Assembly: GCA_002345625.1 (NCBI GenBank) | Contig: DDWE01000107.1 | Coordinates: 1-17,684 of the forward strand | DNA: 17,684 bases | Direction of reading: 5' to 3' | DNA from: Desulfuromonadaceae bacterium UBA2294 | GTDB taxonomy: Bacteria > Desulfobacterota > Desulfuromonadia > Desulfuromonadales > UBA2294 | Shown: positions 1 to 7,313 of the stretch, piece by piece | How the letters are laid out: each line of letters begins with the position of its first letter | How positions within the stretch are numbered: position 1 is the stretch's first letter | Notes under the pieces: model-generated | What the model was told of the DNA's origin: nothing | Seen by the model: only the letters and a program-made list of their open reading frames with translations | Database searches by the model: none | Position numbers and translations under genes: made by a program

Positions 1-484
1 CGCCGTTCATGGTCATCGACACCGACACCTTGTCGAGGGGGATGTCACCAAAGAGGATCTTCATATCCTCGACCGAGTCAATGGCAACCCCGGCCTTGCC
101 AACATCACCGACGACTCGCGGATGGTCGGAATCGTAGCCGCGGTGGGTGGCGAGGTCGAAGGCGACCGACAGTCCCTGTTGTCCAGCGGCGAGGTTGCGC
201 TTGTAGAAGGCGTTCGACTCCTCTGCGGTGGAGAAACCGGCATACTGGCGCACCGTCCACGGCCGACCGGCATACATGGTCGCCATCGGACCGCGGGTAA
301 AGGGTGCCAGACCGGGGAGGGAATCGACGGTCTTGAGATCCTGCACATCGGCTGCCGTATAAAGCGGCTTGACCGTAATCCCTTCCGGAGTCTGCCAGTT
401 AAAGGACGCCAGGTCGTCAACCTTGGCCTCCTTCTTGGCCAACTTTTCCCAGTCAGCCAGGGTTTTCTTCTCGAAGCAACTCAT
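1..484 (-). CDS. scpA: methylmalonyl-CoA mutase, N-terminal part (cut by window edge)
   Basis: The enzyme interconverts (R)-methylmalonyl-CoA and succinyl-CoA using adenosylcobalamin, in the cytoplasm. Only the first 161 residues are in the window; the family is usually about 700 residues or more, with the cobalamin domain at the far end. The visible part carries the family's near-invariant stretch: RPWTVRQYAGFST (residues 74-86, with the probable active-site tyrosine at 81), GQQGLSVAFDLATHRGYDSD (101-120), and a VSVSMTMNG stretch at the edge. The start is the ATG at 484-482, with an AAAGGA ribosome site at 500-495, ten bases upstream. It lies 94 bases downstream of the XRE-cupin regulator on the same strand, so it may be read from the regulator promoter. 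The gap holds a TATTAT that could be a -10, but no convincing -35. With the acyl-CoA carboxylase at 2327-6990 it makes the propionyl-CoA to succinyl-CoA route. The family call is secure; the physiological direction cannot be told. Confidence 0.95.
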   Translation of the reverse strand, partial: MSCFEKKTLADWEKLAKKEAKVDDLASFNWQTPEGITVKPLYTAADVQDLKTVDSLPGLAPFTRGPMATMYAGRPWTVRQYAGFSTAEESNAFYKRNLAAGQQGLSVAFDLATHRGYDSDHPRVVGDVGKAGVAIDSVEDMKILFGDIPLDKVSVSMTMNG

Positions 485-578
485 GAATTAAGGGTCCTTT
501 CAGAAGAATGCGACGGCTGTCGCTGTACATAATACATATCGATCGGGGCAAGAAACAGGTGACAGATGGGCACTCTCG

Positions 579-1145
579 TTACCGGGTGACGACGGCAAGG
601 ACTTCGACCTCTTCACCTTCAAAAGAGAGCAATCGGTGACGCAGAGATGAATCGAAATAGACCGCATCCCCCTCATTGAGGGTGATGCGCTCATCCTCAA
701 GAATCACTTCCGCGCGGCCCTTAAGGATCAGAAGGAATTCTTCTCCTTCATGGTTGTAGAGAGTCTCCTCATCGGGGCGCTCGGCGACGGTGAGCATGAA
801 CGGTTCCATCTTTTTGTTGCGCTTGCGATAGGAGAGAGCCTCATAGGTGTAACCGTGGCCGGTCCCCTTGGGAGAGATCACCCGACTAACCACGCGGCGC
901 TCAGCCCGGCGGACAACCTCAAACTTGAGCTCTTCTTCCTCTTCCTCGAAGAAGTGGCCCATTTTCACATCAAAGAAGCGGGCAATTTTCGACAAGGTTG
1001 CAATCGGCGGCGAGACATTATTATTTTCGATCTGTGAGATCAAGGCGGGAGAAAACCCGGTTTCGCGAGCAACATCCTGCAAGGTCAGCTTGCGCGCTTT
1101 GCGCAGCTTCTTGATTTTCGCGCCGATCTTGTATTCCACAGCCAT
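579..1145 (-). CDS. XRE-family regulator with C-terminal cupin domain
   Basis: A 188-residue DNA-binding regulator. Residues 8-62 form an XRE/HTH_3 helix-turn-helix (IGAKIKKLRKARKLTLQDVA, then SPALISQIENNNVSPP). A run of seven glutamates follows (66-72). The C-terminal part is a cupin_2 barrel with H132-EGEEF and H170, a typical small-ligand or metal-binding sensor of XRE-cupin proteins. The ligand cannot be told from sequence; an acyl-CoA-pathway metabolite is an inference from its neighbours. The annotated start is the ATG at 1145, but the AGGAAGG ahead of it is only about one base away. A GTG two codons later (1139) is better spaced and is a real alternative. Its promoter carries a dyad operator (1159-1177) that also occurs at the carboxylase promoter near 7177, which suggests autoregulation and control of the carboxylase genes. 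Methylmalonyl-CoA mutase follows 94 bases downstream. Confidence 0.92.
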   Translation of the reverse strand: MAVEYKIGAKIKKLRKARKLTLQDVARETGFSPALISQIENNNVSPPIATLSKIARFFDVKMGHFFEEEEEELKFEVVRRAERRVVSRVISPKGTGHGYTYEALSYRKRNKKMEPFMLTVAERPDEETLYNHEGEEFLLILKGRAEVILEDERITLNEGDAVYFDSSLRHRLLSFEGEEVEVLAVVTR

Positions 1146-1158
1146 GCCTTCCTGCTAA

Positions 1159-1177
1159 AATATAAAGAGGTTTTATT
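1159..1177. promoter_or_regulatory. putative operator (copy A), 19-bp dyad ahead of the regulator gene
   Basis: On the minus strand the site reads AATAAAACCTCTTTATATT. The two 7-base arms match in inverted orientation at 6 of 7 positions around a CCTCT centre. It lies from about +2 to +20 relative to the predicted start of transcription and 14 bases before the ATG. Copy B at 7177-7195 is a perfect dyad with the same centre. A bound regulator would block promoter clearance; that is an inference. Confidence 0.72.
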
Positions 1178-1213
1178 CAAGCAGGGTATAGCCGAAGGGG
1201 GTTAAATTGTCAA
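1178..1213 (-). promoter_or_regulatory. sigma-70-type promoter of the XRE-cupin regulator
   Basis: On the minus strand there is a perfect -35 TTGACA (1213-1208), a 17-base spacer and a -10 TATACC (1190-1185). Transcription should start near 1178, giving a leader of about 33 bases. The 12 bases GCTATACCCTGC around the -10 are identical to those in the carboxylase promoter at 7213-7241. Confidence 0.75.
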
Positions 1214-1872
1214 TCCCTTTATTTACTGAGGTTAAAATCGTCTTGATCGCCCATATGAGCTTCCAGCCTTGCACTGACGCCCCGAAACGTCACCCCCTGC
1301 ACATCTTTCGACATCAAATTTAGCCACACCCTGTCGCCCATGCAGCGCGATCGCTAAAACTGCAAGATCTGCGACTTCCAGACCACAAAAGGAGCGTTGA
1401 AATTTATCCTCAACATGTTCAACCCAAAAAATATCTGCGGTGGATGTTGCAGACCGCAATTTTAGCCTGAACTCGTCAAAGCAGACTATAAGCAGTGGCA
1501 AGCGCTTTCGACCAGCGTTTCATCAATTACCGCTGCTCATTGCACCGATGTGCGTTCAGGCTCAGGGGCGTGCGCAACCCTTCATAAACGCTTAAAAATA
1601 TTTAGCCGTGCTAAAACAGCGCATTGTTTATCTCCCGGCCAAAATTTTTTACTTTTTTCTTGTCAGACCTTGCGACACAGCCGACCGGCCAGGGCTCAAA
1701 ATGCAAAATGGCGATCTATTTCTATTTTACTTAATACTATCATACACTTACCACCTCCAATGACCGACGTCTGACTCATGAACAAATTCACATTTTACAA
1801 CCAGTGGTCTAACAGGCAAAACGGAATTATCCCGTAACATGCTGTTTTACAAGGGGAAAGTCGATTTTTTAG
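1214..1872. other. gene-free stretch upstream of the zinc-ribbon gene
   Basis: About 660 bases with no convincing coding sequence, and more AT-rich than its neighbours from about 1590 on. An 89-codon open frame on the minus strand (1501-1232) starts with TTG, lacks a clear ribosome site and matches no family I recognise. A short dyad TTTAGC-CGT-GCTAAA lies at 1601-1615. T-rich runs at 1645-1660 have no strong stem ahead of them. A small RNA or a decayed gene cannot be excluded. Confidence 0.5.
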
Positions 1873-1901
1873 CTTGCATGTCACGCAGAGGCTTCTATAC
1901 T
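1873..1901 (+). promoter_or_regulatory. promoter of the small zinc-ribbon gene
   Basis: A consensus-like -10 TATACT (1896-1901) is preceded at 16-17 bases by TTGCAT/CTTGCA (1873-1879). Transcription would start near 1908, so an upstream GTG at 1903 in the same frame cannot be a start. This supports translation from the ATG at 1960. Confidence 0.6.
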
Positions 1902-1959
1902 GGTGACCATGAACAACGCAAACGGAGCTGAAAAGCCAGCCCGCGAAAAGGAGATACCA

Positions 1960-2175
1960 ATGAAGTGTCCAGTCTGTAAAAACAGTAAATATTCCGAAGT
2001 TGACCTGCATGCAGATGGTTTCACCGAGGATATCGTTGAGTGTTGCGTCTGCGGCACCACCTGGTCGATCAACCACGGCAAGACCGAGATCGTTCGTGAT
2101 GCACAGCGCAATTCATTCCTCGAAGCGATCTCCGAACGCGTCGAAGGTGGCGATTACGGCTACGCTGGCATCTGA
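1960..2175 (+). CDS. small zinc-ribbon protein, function unknown
   Basis: A 71-residue cytoplasmic protein with one predicted zinc ribbon: CPVC near the N-terminus (Cys 3 and 6) and CCVCG about 27 residues later. The remaining half is acidic and helical and ends in GDYGYAGI. The frame stays open upstream to a GTG at 1903, but that codon overlaps the predicted transcription start. The ATG at 1960 has a perfect AAAGGAG six bases ahead (1947-1953), so it is chosen. The gene stands alone with its own promoter and converges on the carboxylase operon through a shared terminator. I do not recognise a characterised homologue. Single zinc ribbons of this size bind nucleic acid or act as partners of larger complexes, and nothing here decides between those. 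That the gene is real is well supported by ribosome site, promoter, terminator and cysteine spacing. Confidence 0.85.
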   Translation: MKCPVCKNSKYSEVDLHADGFTEDIVECCVCGTTWSINHGKTEIVRDAQRNSFLEAISERVEGGDYGYAGI

Positions 2176-2263
2176 TCGACCCGCGGGCTTTTGCGCTCCA
2201 ACTCAGCGTCCCCCCCGTGTCAGCAAGTTGATCGCTTTGTCGTAGCGTTCGTGGTTTACTTAA

Positions 2264-2306
2264 AAGAAAAAAGGCAGCCCCTTTGTGTGGGGCTGCCTTT
2301 TTTCTT
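2264..2306. terminator. two-way rho-independent terminator
   Basis: A perfect 18-base inverted repeat (2264-2281 with 2289-2306) encloses a 7-base loop. The GC core is GGCAGCCCC/GGGGCTGCC, with A-runs on the left and T-runs on the right, so it gives a U-tract in both directions. It sits between the ends of the zinc-ribbon gene (plus) and the biotin carboxylase gene (minus) and should stop both transcripts. Confidence 0.93.
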
Positions 2307-2326
2307 GTATGAATGATTACGGGTGC

Positions 2327-5203
2327 CTACTGAATCGCCTTCATGTACTCGGACGTACACTCACGACGCTGTTTCTCGATCATCTGAGGATCGACCTCGA
2401 CAAACTTCTCGTCCGGAGTAACCTTGAACAGCGTCTGACCTTTTTGCACGATGACTCCGTCGGCGCCACTGATGACAATCTTGTCAACGGTCCCGGAGAA
2501 GGGGGCCGGAATCTTGTTGAACATCTTCATGACTTCGAGGATGAACAGCGGCTGTCCTTTCTCGAAATGCATCCCTTCATGCACAAACGCCGGCATGCCG
2601 GGAGCTTCCTGGCCGTAGTACATCCCGCCACCGGGGGTGACGATTTCGTCGGCCTTGGTCATCGGTGGCGGAACCAGAATCTTCTTCATCGCCGCCTGCA
2701 GGTCCGGGTCGTGTAGATAGGCCGGAATCGTCACTTCGAGATCCTCTTCAACCTTGAAGTCAAAGAAGTGGGTCTTCTCGGCGATCACAAACAGCAGACC
2801 GAACAGCTCATTACCGATCTCGAAGCCGAGATGCGCTGCCTGCACGGCGGCCCAGGCATCGGCGTCGAGCCCGCCCTGGGGCTTGTCTTTGGACAACAGG
2901 TCGTTGAGTTTGGCGAAGTCCTCTTTCCCCAAGCCGAACTTCTCACGCAGATCGGCGTAGAAACGCAACGCGTTCTGCAACAGCTCGTGGTCGTGTGACC
3001 AGATGACCTCGTCCGCCGGACGCGCCGGATCAAAACCCATATTGAGATACTCATAGGTCTCTTCGAGCACCACCAGCGGGTTGCGCAACCAGGTCAGTTT
3101 ACCCTTGCTGATGGTAAAATTCTTCTGGTTGATGCTCAGCCAGCCGGAGAGCATGTGCGGGTCTTTGAGTAGCACCTCCATCGGCCGGGTCAACAGCGTC
3201 CCTTTACGATCAAGAATTTCAGAAACCTTCTTGGCGACAGCAGCATCGTCAGCATAGATCTTGGCATAATGTTTTTTGGTCGCCAGAAAGGCGTAGACCA
3301 CATCAAGCTTGCTCGACTCTTCCTTGAGCTTGCCGACCAGAGTCAGGTAGGGCACGACAAAACGGGTGGTCGGCTTGGCCATAACGTTCTGGCCAAGGAA
3401 CCAGTTGACCAGCCCGTAATGAAACTCGAGGTTGGTGGCAAGGTTGGTCCCGCGCAGGACGGTCTTGCGCAACACCTTGGCCAGCTCGTTGTAGCTGTCG
3501 AGCCGGTTTTCACCTTTGGTCAGCAGCAGGGCAATATTCGAGTCGTAGGCACCGGCCAGGGTGTAACGCATAAACAGACCGGTGTCGGGGTTCTTGATGC
3601 AGATCCCCTGGTCGTCACGGATCTCGCCCTCGATCGGCGCCGACCAGTAGCGAACCACGCCGCCGGCACTCGGGGACAATGAGCAGTCGGTGGCATTAAG
3701 GCGCGCTTCGGCACCGGCGCCGAAACGCGGCAGGCGCTCCGGCCGCGGCAGACGCTTTTTGTGCAGTGCCAGCAGCGCCATCGCTTCGACCAGCGACTCG
3801 ACGATAAAGAAGTCGTTCTTGTTTTTGGGGTTGGTGAACTTGAGCTTGTAGACCAGTTCGGTCACCCGGTGCTCGACCTGGATCCGGGTGTTGACCTCCA
3901 TGAAGTAGTGGCGGTCGCGGTCGACTATACACTCGAAGGTCGACGCCGAGTCGAGGCCGACCGCCTTGCCGAAACGCTCTGACTGCTCTTCCATGCGCTT
4001 GAGCACTACAAGATCAGTCTCCAAAGCCGCGGCTTGAGCCTTGAGACCGGCCTTCTTTGCGGCTTCGATCTCCAGGGCCAGCGCCTCCTGAGTGACTGAG
4101 ATCTCAAGCAGTTTCTGCTCGTGCATCTGCAACGAGCAGTCGCGGCCACCGAGGGCAATGGCCCACTCGCCGTTACCGAGCAACTGGATCTCGTTGTGCC
4201 GGGTCTGTTCAATGTTGAGCTCGACCAGCACGTTCTTGTTATCGCCGACGCCGTTGGCCTTGACCTCCTGCAGGATTTCACGCACCAGACCGGGAGCAAC
4301 GCTGGCTGCCTTCTTGACATCGGCGTCGGTCGGGTTTTTCTTGGTCAACAGTTCCGCACCAAGAATGCGCTGCCCCTTGCCACCGCCGCCGCCGATCGCC
4401 TTGAGACGGATGCGGGCGCCAGGGTAGTTCTTGAACATCGACGCGCACTCAGTCTCGACCTGGGCGCACATCTCTTCGATGGAGAACAGGTCGATCCCTT
4501 TTTCATAAGAGGCAAAGAGGATGGCGTCTGCCAGGGTCTCCAGGGTGAGACTCTTGTCATCCAGGGTCTTCTTGGCGACCTTGAGCCCCTCGGCCTTGAC
4601 CAGCGCCAAAAGCGCCTCACGGCTCGGGTGCTTCTTGACCAGAGTGCGGGCGGTGACGTTGTCGATCCCCGGGGTGACCGAAACGTCGACCGTCAGGGCG
4701 GTGCGCTTGGCTTCGTCCTTCTTGCCAGCGCCACGCTGTGTCGCCGAACAGGGCCCGATAAACTTCAGGCCGGCATCCTCGATCGCAGCGACGAACTCGT
4801 CATCCTCGGCCATGAAACCGTAGCCGGCGAAGATCGAATCGTAACCGTTATCCTTGGCGGTCTGGATAATCTGACCAATACGCTCGACACGCTCCTCTTT
4901 GCTTGCCCCGGTGTAGTCAGGGACCCGATGGACGCGGCTGGTATCAGTCAGCTTGCGCAATTCGGGAGAGAGGGCGTTGGGATAGACGATAGAGTCTTTT
5001 TCGGAGAGCAGGATGCCGTAGTGGCTGATCCCCATCTCCTCATAGACGGTCATCGCTTCCATACGGATCGGGCCGCGGCAGACGATCAGCGGCTTGAGAT
5101 CCTCGCAGGAAAAGGACCGCACCCACTCGGAGTCCGAAAGACCGAGACGGCGGTCACGATGAATCAGCGGGTTATTGGAATAAAAATCTGTTTTCTGTGC
5201 CAT
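2327..5203 (-). CDS. acyl-CoA carboxylase, biotin carboxylase plus biotin carrier subunit
   Basis: A 958-residue cytoplasmic subunit that carboxylates its own biotin with ATP and bicarbonate, then passes the carboxyl group to the carboxyltransferase encoded just upstream. Seen in order: a biotin carboxylase N-domain (about 8-155), an ATP-grasp with the GGGGGKG loop (271-277), RDCS (354-357), and EVNTRIQVEH (436-445, containing the catalytic Glu, Asn and Arg). A long central region follows, then a biotinyl domain whose EVMKM puts the biotin on Lys893. It is longer than most propionyl-CoA carboxylase alpha chains (about 650-700). It has extra residues before the glycine loop and a charged helical insert between RDCS and EVNTR. 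The ATG at 5203 has GGAG nine bases ahead. An in-frame ATG at 5266 overlaps the upstream stop (TGATG) but lacks a ribosome site; it would add 21 residues. Propionyl-CoA is the likely substrate given the nearby mutase. A transcarboxylase or another acyl-CoA is possible. Confidence 0.93.
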   Translation of the reverse strand: MAQKTDFYSNNPLIHRDRRLGLSDSEWVRSFSCEDLKPLIVCRGPIRMEAMTVYEEMGISHYGILLSEKDSIVYPNALSPELRKLTDTSRVHRVPDYTGASKEERVERIGQIIQTAKDNGYDSIFAGYGFMAEDDEFVAAIEDAGLKFIGPCSATQRGAGKKDEAKRTALTVDVSVTPGIDNVTARTLVKKHPSREALLALVKAEGLKVAKKTLDDKSLTLETLADAILFASYEKGIDLFSIEEMCAQVETECASMFKNYPGARIRLKAIGGGGGKGQRILGAELLTKKNPTDADVKKAASVAPGLVREILQEVKANGVGDNKNVLVELNIEQTRHNEIQLLGNGEWAIALGGRDCSLQMHEQKLLEISVTQEALALEIEAAKKAGLKAQAAALETDLVVLKRMEEQSERFGKAVGLDSASTFECIVDRDRHYFMEVNTRIQVEHRVTELVYKLKFTNPKNKNDFFIVESLVEAMALLALHKKRLPRPERLPRFGAGAEARLNATDCSLSPSAGGVVRYWSAPIEGEIRDDQGICIKNPDTGLFMRYTLAGAYDSNIALLLTKGENRLDSYNELAKVLRKTVLRGTNLATNLEFHYGLVNWFLGQNVMAKPTTRFVVPYLTLVGKLKEESSKLDVVYAFLATKKHYAKIYADDAAVAKKVSEILDRKGTLLTRPMEVLLKDPHMLSGWLSINQKNFTISKGKLTWLRNPLVVLEETYEYLNMGFDPARPADEVIWSHDHELLQNALRFYADLREKFGLGKEDFAKLNDLLSKDKPQGGLDADAWAAVQAAHLGFEIGNELFGLLFVIAEKTHFFDFKVEEDLEVTIPAYLHDPDLQAAMKKILVPPPMTKADEIVTPGGGMYYGQEAPGMPAFVHEGMHFEKGQPLFILEVMKMFNKIPAPFSGTVDKIVISGADGVIVQKGQTLFKVTPDEKFVEVDPQMIEKQRRECTSEYMKAIQ

Positions 5204-5265
5204 GGGCGTTATCTCCAGATCGAAATCTTTGTTGGCTTTCATTGCCTCAGCGTCCCCCGACTCCA

Positions 5266-6990
5266 TCAATGAAATTCGCGCTGCACACCCTGCCAGGCGC
5301 TGGGCTTGTAGTGGCGCAACAGGAAGTTGAGGTTCTTGCCGAGTTCTGCACGCAGGTCGGTCGGCATGACGATCGAGGAGATCGAACCCAGAGCCAGACC
5401 TTCCTTCGGATTCATCAGCTCCCCTTCGTAGCGCGTGTTCAGCGCCGCTTCTTCAACCTTGAGCCAGTCGGCGGCTTCGGCTTCAGCCTCACGCTTGGCC
5501 TCGGCACCATCCATGCCGGCCTCGATGCGGCTGTTGGTCCCGGCCTGGATACGACCCTTGATGGCGCCGCGCAGCTTGCGCAGCTCGTCTTTGTAGACAA
5601 ACTCCTTGCCGGCCGGCCCCATGACCGCCAGACGGGTGGTCGGCAGAGCCAGCACCAGGTCGGCGCCGGTCGGGTAGTTGTTGTAAGAGGCGTAAGCACC
5701 ACCGAAAGCGTTACGCAGAATCATCAGGATGCGTGGCGTACGCACGTCGACGATCGAATCGAGCATCGAACGGCCGGCCTGAACGATGCCGCGGGCCTCC
5801 TGCTCCCGACCGGGGAGGAAACCGGTGGTGTCCTCCATGAAGATCAGCGGGATGTTGTAGATGTTACAGAAGCGGACAAAGCGGGCAATCTTCAGCGCCG
5901 AGTCGCAGTCGATCTGACCGGAGGCGACCGCCGAGTTGTTGGCGACAAACCCGACCACGTGACCACCGAGACGACCAAAAGCGGTCACCGCCTCGCGGGC
6001 GCGCTCCGGTTGCAACTCGAAGTAGTCGCCATGATCGCAGATCTGCTGGATGACGATCGACACGTCGAACGGTGTGTTGAAGCCGGTCGGCGAGTTGAAC
6101 GCCTTCTTCAGCAGGGTGTTAATCTCCCAGGTTTTGCGGTCGATCGGATCACTGGTCGCCTGAAACGGGGCTGCCGAGAAATTGTTGTCCGGCAGATAGC
6201 TGAGCAGACGCACGGCGGTGCGCAGGGCAGCGGTTTCATCGGCAACGGTCAGATCAGCAACGCCGGAGGCACCGTGGACTTTCGGTCCACCGAGTTCCTC
6301 GGGGGTGATGTCTTCTCCGAGTACCGACTTGACGACGCCGGGACCGGTCAGGCCGAAAAAAGTATCGTTCGGCTGGATGACAAAGGAACCCTGGCGCGGC
6401 AGGTAGGAACCGCCGCCGGCATTAAAGCCGAACATGCACATGATCGAAGGAACGACACCGCTGATCTTGCGCAGGGCGGTGAAGGCCTCGGCGTAACCGT
6501 CCAGACCACCGACCCCGGCCGGAACGAAGGCACCAGCCGAGTCGTTCATGCCGATAACCGGAATCCCCTTCTCACCGGCCATGTTGAACAGCCGGGCGAG
6601 CTTACGACCGTTGGTCGCGTCCATAGAACCGGCGCGCACAGTAAAATCGTGGCCGTAAAGGGCGACGTCGCGTCCACCGATATTAAGGATACCGGTGACC
6701 AGTGAGGCGCCATCAAGGTTCTTGCCCCAGTTCTGGAACAGGATGTTCGGCTCCTCGCTGGTCAGGACCTTGATCCGCTCCCACACGGTCATGCGTTTTT
6801 TGAAGTGCTGCTTCTCGATCTGTGCCACGCTGACCGACTTGATCGGTCGCTGGATCAGCTCGTGGCCGACTTTCATGGCCTCTTCGTAGCCGCCGGCCTT
6901 GCCGGCAATCTCTCCCGGGATGGTAAAGTCGACCTTCTCGGGCGGATCGAAAGGGCTCCTCAGGGACGGTGTGATCGTTTTTTTCGACAT
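5266..6990 (-). CDS. acyl-CoA carboxylase carboxyltransferase (beta) subunit, probably propionyl-CoA
   Basis: A 574-residue carboxyltransferase of the PccB/MmdA/AccD5 family. It moves the carboxyl group from biotin to an acyl-CoA, most likely propionyl-CoA to methylmalonyl-CoA. Two crotonase-like halves are visible. The first carries GHDFTVRAGSMD, NDSAGAF, the glycine-rich FGFNAGGGSYLPRQG and LGGPKVHGASGVAD. The second carries ANNSAVASGQID, KIARFVRFCNIYNIPLIF, DTTGFLPGREQEARGI and RNAFGGAYASYN; the paired Gly-rich segments form the two oxyanion holes in this family. At 574 residues it is longer than the usual 510-540 and nearer glutaconyl-CoA decarboxylase alpha, so substrate specificity is not certain. 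The frame is open to 7119, but the ATG at 6990 has GAGGAAGG ahead (7003-6996) and starts the recognisable protein. It is first in the operon; the biotin carboxylase start follows 62 bases after its stop, or overlaps it if the 5266 ATG is used. Confidence 0.93.
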   Translation of the reverse strand: MSKKTITPSLRSPFDPPEKVDFTIPGEIAGKAGGYEEAMKVGHELIQRPIKSVSVAQIEKQHFKKRMTVWERIKVLTSEEPNILFQNWGKNLDGASLVTGILNIGGRDVALYGHDFTVRAGSMDATNGRKLARLFNMAGEKGIPVIGMNDSAGAFVPAGVGGLDGYAEAFTALRKISGVVPSIMCMFGFNAGGGSYLPRQGSFVIQPNDTFFGLTGPGVVKSVLGEDITPEELGGPKVHGASGVADLTVADETAALRTAVRLLSYLPDNNFSAAPFQATSDPIDRKTWEINTLLKKAFNSPTGFNTPFDVSIVIQQICDHGDYFELQPERAREAVTAFGRLGGHVVGFVANNSAVASGQIDCDSALKIARFVRFCNIYNIPLIFMEDTTGFLPGREQEARGIVQAGRSMLDSIVDVRTPRILMILRNAFGGAYASYNNYPTGADLVLALPTTRLAVMGPAGKEFVYKDELRKLRGAIKGRIQAGTNSRIEAGMDGAEAKREAEAEAADWLKVEEAALNTRYEGELMNPKEGLALGSISSIVMPTDLRAELGKNLNFLLRHYKPSAWQGVQREFH

Positions 6991-7206
6991 CGCTGCCTTC
7001 CTCACGCTCAATTGGAATGGTTTTCCCCGGTAGTATGCGGCTGTAACCGGAGGGTGACGTAGCGGACTTATACTGATACTTAATATTTTCTCGGTACCGA
7101 GCAGCAGACGGGGATTCATCTGCCGGCGGCACCATCTGGAGCCAATCGCTGCAAAGAGCCCGAATCAGCATCAAAAAATAGAAAGAGGTTCTATTCTTGT
7201 GAACAC
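6991..7206 (-). other. long untranslated leader of the carboxylase operon
   Basis: The predicted transcript start (about 7206) lies some 215 bases before the carboxyltransferase ATG. An in-frame ATG at 7119 has no ribosome site, and the peptide it would add looks unlike the family. The operator copy B occupies the first 30 bases. I see no riboswitch or attenuator that I can name. Confidence 0.45.
7177..7195. promoter_or_regulatory. putative operator (copy B), perfect 19-bp dyad at the carboxylase promoter
   Basis: On the minus strand it reads AATAGAACCTCTTTCTATT: perfect 7-base inverted arms around CCTCT. It shares 17 of 19 positions with copy A at 1159-1177. It begins 17 bases past the -10, against 7 bases in copy A, so the operator is displaced by exactly 10 bp. 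The probable binder is the XRE-cupin regulator at 579-1145. Confidence 0.75.
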
Positions 7207-7212
7207 CCGCAG

Positions 7213-7241
7213 GGTATAGCGAAATCCTCAACAAAAGTCAA
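7213..7241 (-). promoter_or_regulatory. promoter of the acyl-CoA carboxylase operon
   Basis: On the minus strand: -35 TTGACT (7241-7236), a 17-base spacer and -10 TATACC (7218-7213). The sequence GCTATACCCTGC spanning the -10 is identical to that at the regulator promoter (1178-1213). Start of transcription is expected near 7206. Confidence 0.75.
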
Positions 7242-7313
7242 CTCCAATTTACTTTTAATAAAACGACTTTACCCGCGATAAACCACTGTGTTGCCGCGAA
7301 ATCCCCGCGAACA

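Noticed and set aside
508..522. Short dyad GCGAC-AGCC-GTCGC between the regulator and the mutase as a terminator
   Set aside because: The stem has only 5 bases and no U-tract follows, so it is too weak to call.
1232..1501. 89-codon minus-strand frame in the gene-poor gap
   Set aside because: It starts with TTG and lacks a clear ribosome site or family. It could be a remnant but cannot be supported as a gene.
4121..5272. 383-codon open frame on the plus strand
   Set aside because: It lies wholly opposite the conserved biotin carboxylase, has no recognisable motif and has the composition expected of a mirror frame in GC-rich DNA.
5197..6705. 502-codon open frame on the plus strand
   Set aside because: It is antisense to the carboxyltransferase and the carboxylase junction. 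The protein is repetitive in Gly, Asp, Thr and Val with no family resemblance.
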